64,000 nt of DNA. Source: Macrocybe gigantea. Taxonomy: Eukaryota; Basidiomycota; Agaricomycetes; Agaricales; Callistosporiaceae. The DNA lies in contig SJRY01000300.1 in the NCBI GenBank assembly GCA_011319805.1, forward strand, positions 1-64,000, in the 5' to 3' direction. Positions 57,621 through 64,000 of the stretch are shown here, one piece after another; position 1 is the first letter of the stretch, and every line of letters starts with the position of its first letter. A program made the translations under genes and the position numbers. The notes under the pieces are model-generated. The model was not told where the DNA came from, made no database searches, and saw nothing but the letters and a program-made list of their open reading frames with translations.

Positions 57621-59030
57621 TTAAGAAAATACCCAGAGGATGACTGTCCATGGGTCAGGAATAATCGCTATTCGAATTTGAAAGGATAAGCGCACAATTT
57701 CATATGCAATCGTTCGCCTGGAATCATGTTCCCGTTGCGACGGTGAAGAAACGAGTATGACCTCTCTGCGCTCTGTGTTAGTTCGTGTCAGCCATACGCG
57801 GGATTTTAAGACATACCCAGAATCGAAGCTCTGTGGTGCGATAATAATGCGGTATGTTCTACCTGGAGGCAGGTACGATGGTCCTAGGCACGCCATAAGA
57901 TATTAAAGCAAGGAAAGATATACTGATGCGTGGCCACCTAGCTGCGGTAACAGGACTGCCTGAGCACCTGAATCAAAATTTCCAGGCGCACCGTCAGCGT
58001 CAAGCATTTTGGTGGCCAGCTGCGATGTTATCATGATCTGCGCCCGATTGCGATGAATTTGGACCAGGCGATAAATCGAACGCAACAGTTCTCACAGTCA
58101 GATTGCGTGACATGGAAAGCCTGGTAAGAATCTCCTTCACCCTAATCAAAAGGGCATTTCTATCTGGAAAAGCTAACTTGCGCATTTCTTGGAAGGGGAA
58201 AGAGAATGAATTGAGCACAAGGAGAGAAACCTGTCGCAATCGCATGCATTAGCAGACATTCCTTCATGCCGTCGCAACAGACCTACAGACCTTCGGACGA
58301 GCATCCAATTCTCTGTGAAGCTTGTGAAGGAAAACCATCATATCAGGCAACGTGTAAATCTTTGCACAATGAACCATTTGATGGTAATTTTCAGGTAATG
58401 AGATATCTGCACAGTCACGTCAACACGAGGAGTACAGGAGGGTTCCATCAGGGTTTAACTTACTTTGGTGCTGGAGCATGGCATCCAACGATGTTGGACG
58501 TGTCATATTTTGAGAGTCTCATTTGAGGGGTAAGACAACACAAGTTGGTCCATTTAAAGACCAGTGGTTACCGACGAATATGACTTCCTCCCCATTTGGA
58601 TGGCGGAAGCAGTCATGTTAACAGCAAGCCTCTCTTTGAACGATCCAGGGATCCCGGAAATTTCAAGGAGGTATCCTTTTGGAAGCCCCCCACAAAAGCT
58701 CGTCAACGGGTGCAGAATTAGTCAAATATCGTCGAATTGGGTTAACCATGGAGGCAACGGATTGTGTCAGCAAAGGAATAGAAGTTGATGTGAGGGATAT
58801 GTGCTGAGACGAAATCACTTTCTGCGCTTCTTCCAAAGGTACATTGATTTCTACCAGAGATGCTGATGTGTAAACTGGAGATTGCGGCCCTATGTAATCG
58901 TACCTTGTGCTAGGCGCTCGGCCGATATTCCCTGAAGCTCAGAAGCAGTTTCATACCCAGCTTGTGTGAGTGCTCTCAGAATATGCTGGGAGATGGGCAA
59001 GGAAGATAATGGCCGCTTCAAGTTGGACAT
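57621..59030 (-). CDS. Rad51-family (RecA-like) recombination paralogue
   Basis: ATG at 59030 gives MSNLKRPLSSLPISQHILRA and LTQAGYETASELQGISAERL, the helix-hairpin start of Rad51 proteins. Then come VPLEEAQKVISSQHI, VNPIRRYLTNSAPVDELL, GLPKGYLLEISGIPGSFKER (the Walker A place), ASAIQM, NMTRPTSLDAML, LPENYHQMVHCAKIYTLPD, VSLLVLNSFSFPFQEMRKL (Walker B-like strand), KEILTRLSMSRNLT, IMITSQLATKML and GPSYLPPGRTYRIIIA. This order fits Rad51 paralogues (Rad55/57, Rad51B-D, Rlp1), helpers of Rad51 in homologous recombination; which one is not clear. Frame breaks lie near 58687 (G run) and 58592 (G run). The last exon and stop (57621) are tentative; an alternative end lies near 57667. Confidence 0.7.
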
Positions 59031-59238
59031 GGGTGGCAACGAGACGCGTTCGTAGCATGAGTGCCGTGCACGTGTGTCGATCAACACGTGATGCTAATGG
59101 GATGTAATAAAAGCGCGACGCGTTCTCTGGAACGACCATCTTTCTTGTTCTGCTTCTCTGCTTTCCTGTTTTACTCTTCTTGTTTCCTTCACTAGTCTAT
59201 TTCTTGTCTCCTTTAGCGCACCCCTCCGACGCTCTGCA

Positions 59239-60902
59239 ATGACCGCTTCAGTTTTCGCAACTGATGTGTTGGAAATTCCAAGGCAAAAATCGCACTGGGT
59301 CAAGGTTGAAAATATTGCCGGCCATGGTATGTGTCTCGCTTCTCGACTTATCTATGCACAGCAAACGATTTCATCGAATACAGTGGATTCCAAAGATGTT
59401 ATTCTGTTATTCCGGACTTCGATAGGTATTTCGGTTCACATGGGCCTGAACACTTGATTCGCGAAGAAGTCTTCATTAACGTGTAAACAGGAGAGATCAA
59501 GGATTACCACGACTACAGGAATTACGCTGGCGGTCACATCGAGATAGGCTTTTCGAACCTAGCCGCGGCCTCGTTGAGTCACTCTTTACTTAGAAGCTGG
59601 ATGGCTTGAATTTGCCGATTATATGCAGACAAGCGCTATGCCTATCAGGGTATATGCTCGGCGGCGCTCCACTGTACGTCCCTTGTATCAAAATAATGCG
59701 CATATAACTGCATTTTCGTCTTGCACTTCCGAATTGCGGTCTACTTCGATGGAAATGCTAGCCACTATATATTGATGCGTTCTCTTTTCACCACAGTTTT
59801 GTTAGTCCTACCCCCATGTCTTCCGACGACGCTGGGAACCACCAGAAGGATGATCGGCGGAACCTTTATGTTCTGGGCTTGCCATTTGCCCTTACCAAGT
59901 AATGACCCCCGCTCCCTTCAATGCTTTGGCTAACTACACATTTTCAACAAGATTTGAATTTTCGGCTGTGTTTTCCCCATATGGGACGGTCTCACATTGC
60001 GTCATCTTAGCCACTCTCGACAACTCATCTCGTCGCCGTGGGTTCGTCGTTATGTCGACCCATGAAGAGGCAAAGCGGGCCATGACATGCTTATCCCGTA
60101 CACAGGTCAAGTAAGCCTGGTCCCCAGCGCTATATCCTCATGGCAATGTTGATTATGACATTCCATAGAGGTCACATACTCGACATATCCTGGGCAGTAG
60201 TGCAACGCTCCCAAGGTCTACTCTTCTTTGGTTTTTCCCTCCGCACTAATTCAACCATCACCGTTAGGATTCCTTGACGGTGGCGACAGAGCTATAGTGC
60301 TTGACGCGAGGCCTCCTCAAAATCCGTGCGATCTGGAAGGCATAGAAAAGTCTTCTGGCACGTCGGTTCCGTCAAACATTGACCTGGCTTCTCTTTCCAT
60401 GACTCTGGTTCCAACGAATACCATCTGCGTAACACACCTATCTACTATCTTGTTTCCTCATAGTCGGGATCTGGACCCTCTCATCTGTCCCTTTGGCAGA
60501 GTGAACAGGCTTCAAGTTTTGAAGAACCCAGCTGGGACGACATTCTCTATCATCGTCGAATATGCATCGGCAGAGATGGCACAGGAAGCTAAAGAATTTC
60601 TTTCTGGACAGTGCTACGTAGGTCATCGCATCGAAACTGCTTATGTGCGACCGAAGACGTCGCTATCAAGCTTTGCTGCAATTTCTACTCTCGGTTGCTA
60701 CAATGATTTTTATGGCACGAATGCTTGTTCTTTCCTTTCCGTGGCATCGCCTCTCTCATATGGCAACGGAAATAATTATGGTCCACTTCTGAACGTCGAA
60801 AAGACTCTCTCAATGGTATCGAATGGCCATTCCACCTGTTCCTCTGCGTTACCCTCTCCTGCGGACTTCCACCGCCGTGTTTTTCCCAAGATAAGTCTTT
60901 GA
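59239..60902 (+). CDS. RNA-binding protein with RRM domains
   Basis: ATG at 59239 gives MTASVFATDVLEIPRQKSHW and VKVENIAG, the first strand of an RRM; the next exon join is uncertain. GEIKDYHDY and GGHIEIGFSNLAAAS continue that RRM. A second RRM starts RNLYVLGLPFALTK and goes on YGTVSHCVILATLD, SSRRRGFVVMSTHEEAKRAM, ILDISWAVV. A third reads NTICVTHLSTILFPHSRDLD, PFGRVNRLQVL, TTFSIIVEYASAEMAQEAKE. The tail is Ser/Asn-rich. Three RRMs suggest an mRNA-binding protein, role unknown. Joins after 59900 are in frame; stop at 60900-60902. Its start is 208 bp from that of the Rad51 paralogue, on the other strand. Confidence 0.7.
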
Positions 60903-61178
60903 GTACATGAGGCATTTCTATATGGTGGCTTTCGTTCTTGGCAATGTTTACTACCAGCTACAGAATCACTATTCTTACTCTCAGTTTGAAACAGGGGTGA
61001 TAAAGATGGGAAGACATGAACCGTCTCTCCTGTGTGATTGTTGCGCTCTCCGATCAACTGATGTCTTGGTGACAAACAGCGTCATACAGTTACCGCCGTT
61101 ACACATTTTGAACTGAAGACTTTATATTGCTCACTGGTCCTAACACACCTTCTTTCTCCCCCACATTCATTCCTATTC

Positions 61179-62804
61179 ATGCTGCGCTTCTGGGCTTTGC
61201 TCCCCTTGATTCTATCCGTTAGCCAGGTGCAGGCCGCCACTTGGTATATTATCAGCTATGACTTTATCACCTTTCCAATATCTCATTCATCCCGTCAGCA
61301 ATGCGACGAACCCATGCCCCGCTTCTGCTCCATGTTGCAGTAAGTCTTTTATCTAACCCTTTCACCTCATTCCTGTCTTACTCGCTTCCCAGGTGAATTC
61401 GGCTTCTGCGGATCGAATGAAGTGCGCCACCCGAATGCTCGATTTGGGTCAAGCTAAATCCGAACCTGCAGTTCTGTCTTGGAGGGTGCAACCCTCTTGC
61501 CTCCAATCGCCTCGACTCGTGCAAGCCAAATCCAGTCTGCCAAGATGCCAACGTACGTGTATACGAGTTGCTTATGGACGTGGGAGCTCAGACCGGCACA
61601 GTTGACGTTTACAGACGACTCTCGAGTCCTGTCCAATGCGACGTTCTTCAATGGAAATGCATCTGAATACGGTATGCTGATGTGCAAAAGAACATTATTT
61701 TTACTCAACGACCTTAGACTGGGTCATTGACAAGGGCAATATCATGAACACTAACTCATCGGGAGGTGAACTCGCCATGTTGCTCACACAATCCAACGGC
61801 GGGACGCGTCTGTCTTCCACACGATACATCCATTATGGCAAGGTCACAGCCAAGCGTGTGTATCTCAGCTTTGCTTTACCATTGACAAAAGTGCTCAACC
61901 GCCACGTCAAGTCAAGACGGGCCGCTGGGGGGTGTCGTGACAGCTTTCATCACGATGAGCAATATCAAGGATGAGATTGATTGGGAGTTCCCTGGTGCGA
62001 CGACGACTGAAGGCCAGACCAATTACTTCTGGCAGGGCTTCATCCGTACGTGTTTCTCCTTTTTCTGTGACATCTTAGATTCTTTCTTACTCTGGGACAA
62101 TGACAGCGACGGGTTCTAACAACGGACAAACCGCAAAAGGCTTGTCCGATACGTTCAGCAATTATCACGATTATTCGGTGCTGCCATTGTTCCGTGCCGT
62201 TCTTCATGGCACTGACTGCTTTCTGGCAGGTCGACTGGAAGCCAGATACTCTTACCTTTTCCGTCGACGGCAATATCGTTCGTACTATCAAACGATCTGA
62301 CACCGTCGATGCACAAGGCGTGAGCCGCTACCCCACCACCCCAGCCCGCATCCAACTTTCGTAAGTTCATTGACCCGAGTAGGAGCTTATTCTGATTTGG
62401 CACGCTTTGCAGCATCTGGCCAGCAGGAATCGACGGGACTGCTCCGGGCACCGTGCAATGGGCTGGAGGTAAATGAATGACATTCTTTGGTGTTCTGCGC
62501 GACGAGCTGAACAGTGTCAACTCCAAGGCATGATCAATTGGAACGATCCCGATTATACCTCGGCTGGCCATTTCTATGCGCTCATCAAGTCGGTGACCAT
62601 CAAATGTGCTGATCCTCAGCAACCGGGCCCAGATACCACGTCATACGTCTACGGCGCAAACACCACGTCGCAAACCCCATCCATCTCGTTCACCAACCAG
62701 ACCACGCTCTTGAACTTTTCTTCCTCCCTTCATGGGGCCGCGTTCCAGGCACAGCGCTGACGTTCACGGCGATTGTCCTCTTGTTCATGTCGACTGTCTT
62801 GTAA
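61179..62804 (+). CDS. GH16 Crh-type cell-wall transglycosylase, probably GPI-anchored
   Basis: ATG at 61179 gives a signal peptide MLRFWALLPLILSVSQVQA. A Cys-rich start follows: CPASAPCCSEFGFCGSNE, FCLGGCNPLASNRLDSCKP. The catalytic domain has LTFTDDSRVLSNATFFNGN, YDWVIDKGN, RWGGVVTAFITMSNIKDEID with the active site ExDxE in DEIDWEFPG, QTNYFWQGF, VDWKPDTLTFSVDGN, IWPAGIDGTAPGTVQWAGG and INWNDPDY. These are the marks of Crh-like GH16 enzymes, which link chitin to beta-glucan in the wall. Two missing bases are needed: near 61930 (G run) and near 62735 (G run). Read uncorrected the protein stops at 62758-62760; corrected, it ends in a hydrophobic tail LTFTAIVLLFMSTVL (stop 62802-62804), as expected for a GPI anchor signal. 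Confidence 0.82.
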
Positions 62805-63029
62805 CGTGTCGTTGATGGGATGTCGTGATCATGAGTGTAAAGTACATTTCGCCCTACTTTTGTTTGTCAAATATAGCCGTATTTATGGGATCGTTTCTAT
62901 TCTATCCTCATTGGCGATCAGCATAACGAGATCGCGGCATTAGCGTTATTATACATGTCCACGCTGTACAGATAAATCTAATCCAAGGTATAATTTAGTC
63001 CAAGGTCAAATGGGCTATGCAACATAGGG

Positions 63030-64000
63030 TCATTCCAATGCTATCACTCCGTCATCCTCAGCGTCCTGGTCCCAGTGCTCAAACTCATTAAACAGCTGCT
63101 TCGTCTCCTCATGAATGTCGTGTAGTGCTGACTGTTTTGTCCACAGTCGGTTGGACAAATCTTCCTCCTGGCTGTGGGGGACAGGAAGAAGGTTCGAATA
63201 ACCCATGTGGCTCTGTACCGTCCTGATGCGCTGGTACGTCACGCGCGCGAGATCTAAAGACTGGATTTTAGTATTTGTTGTCGACTTCATGCCCCTCTGA
63301 GCGTCCAGCGAAGGTCGTCCGAACGCGGTGTCAATCGGGACCGGACCAAGGTGAACAATCTTGGTGCCGTGGTTATGTTGCGGACTTTCCAGGCTATTAT
63401 AGCCTGCCTGCCGACCGTCGAGCCCATGCGATGTAGAGAAGTGCGGGGAGGAAAGGCTTGGGCCGAGTCGTGGTGACGAGCTGGGGGAAGGCATGCCAGT
63501 CATCCTCTTCCTGGGCTTCGAAAACATTACGCTGGATAATCGATGTGAGACAGAGTTCCTTGGACTGCGAGGATTAATATTGCTTGCAAATCCTGATCGA
63601 CTTCGACGACCTTCTCCTGCATAAATAGGCGAAGTTGCAACACGAGAGGATTCCTGTGGGTGCAAAGAAGTTCCAAAATGGACCAGAGAAGATAATCAAC
63701 AATCCGCGGATTGCCAACAGCAACGGATCGTGACATCATGGTGTTGAATGTAGGCAGGGTGGGTAACTGGTCGAACTGTCCGCTCGTTCGCGGTGAAGGG
63801 GTTGGAGAAGGCAGAGGAGAAATCGCGTATGGTTGAGTGGCAAAGTAAGCATTGCCATCCGCAAGCAAAGCCTTCACGGACATGGCGATTCGCGGCCAGA
63901 CGGCAGGAAACCGAGAGGAAATATCTTCGTGACCGCATATTATCACGATTTTCAAAAGCTGGAAGCCCATGATTGCGATCTTGAGATGCGACCTTTTTGA
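63030..64000 (-). CDS. C-terminal part of a large conserved fungal protein (UNC80-like?)
   Basis: The minus-strand frame enters at 64000 without a start: LKIAIMGFQLLKIVIICGHE, RFPAVWPRIAMSVKALLADG, then a Pro/Ser loop, RIVDYLLWSILELLCTHRNP, LVLQLRLFMQEK, then a Ser/Arg-rich stretch with VMFSKPRKR, and GPSLSSPHFSTSHGL. The end is acidic (HWDQDAEDDGVIALE, stop at 63030). Helical repeats with this LRLFMQEK block recall the C-terminal region of fungal UNC80-like proteins, but I am not sure. One missing base near 63612 joins the two frames. The 5' part lies outside the window. Confidence 0.5.

Overview
The window is nuclear DNA of a basidiomycete fungus, most likely an agaricomycete. Genes are dense, lie on both strands and are split by many 45-70 nt GT-AG (some GC-AG) introns, often with very short exons. 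The gene set (GH25 lysozymes, an M35 deuterolysin-type protease, a Crh-type GH16, DUF2855, a Num1-type PH protein, Yvh1, Sfb3) fits that group. There are no operons, CRISPR arrays or phage genes, and no rRNA or tRNA gene was recognised.

Layout, left to right: 3' end of a DNAJC17/Cwf23 J protein (1-484); RPC19, the shared RNA polymerase I/III subunit AC19 (719-1263, minus); an unknown protein (2345-3262); an epoxide-hydrolase-like gene (3587-4786, minus); an unknown membrane protein (5010-6548, minus); the phosphatase YVH1 (7564-9666, minus); a first GH25 lysozyme (10231-11415, minus). Next comes a transposon-rich stretch (12390-13924) with a truncated gene fragment and two abutting TA-flanked non-autonomous DNA elements. 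It is followed by a Nnt1-like methyltransferase (14719-15784, minus), MSH6 (15910-21391), a CFA20/DUF667 gene (21617-22790, minus), a long gap, an unknown proline-rich protein (26061-27769), another gap, a cyclic nucleotide phosphodiesterase (30021-32343), an SFB3-type SEC24 (32542-36174), a 1657-residue Num1/Mcp5-like cortical anchor (36451-41726, minus), an M35 protease (42740-44117), DUF2855 (44243-45747, minus), a second GH25 lysozyme (47787-48904), EXO1 (49370-51887), a C2H2 zinc-finger protein (52425-53985), PIGP (54249-54831, minus) diverging from a 5-formyl-THF cyclo-ligase (54938-55876), an alpha/beta hydrolase (56130-57225, minus), a Rad51-family paralogue (57621-59030, minus), an RRM protein (59239-60902), a GPI-type GH16 (61179-62804) and the C-terminal part of a large protein (63030-64000, minus).

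Functional themes: three DNA repair genes (MSH6, EXO1, Rad51 paralogue); two related secreted lysozymes; a secreted protease and a wall-remodelling GH16; GPI anchor synthesis (PIGP) close to a probable GPI-anchored enzyme; cAMP signalling; COPII export; cortical anchoring.

Two cross-cutting observations matter for anyone using this annotation. First, many conserved genes between 1-32 kb and 53-64 kb carry apparent one-base deletions, often in homopolymers, while genes from 32.5 to 53.3 kb read cleanly. This looks more like sequence error than gene death. Second, several genes have very small exons: 8 nt in both lysozymes, 9 and 13 nt in MSH6 (two of them inside the Walker A motif). Exon joins were made by hand from splice signals and protein family expectations, and no search was run.
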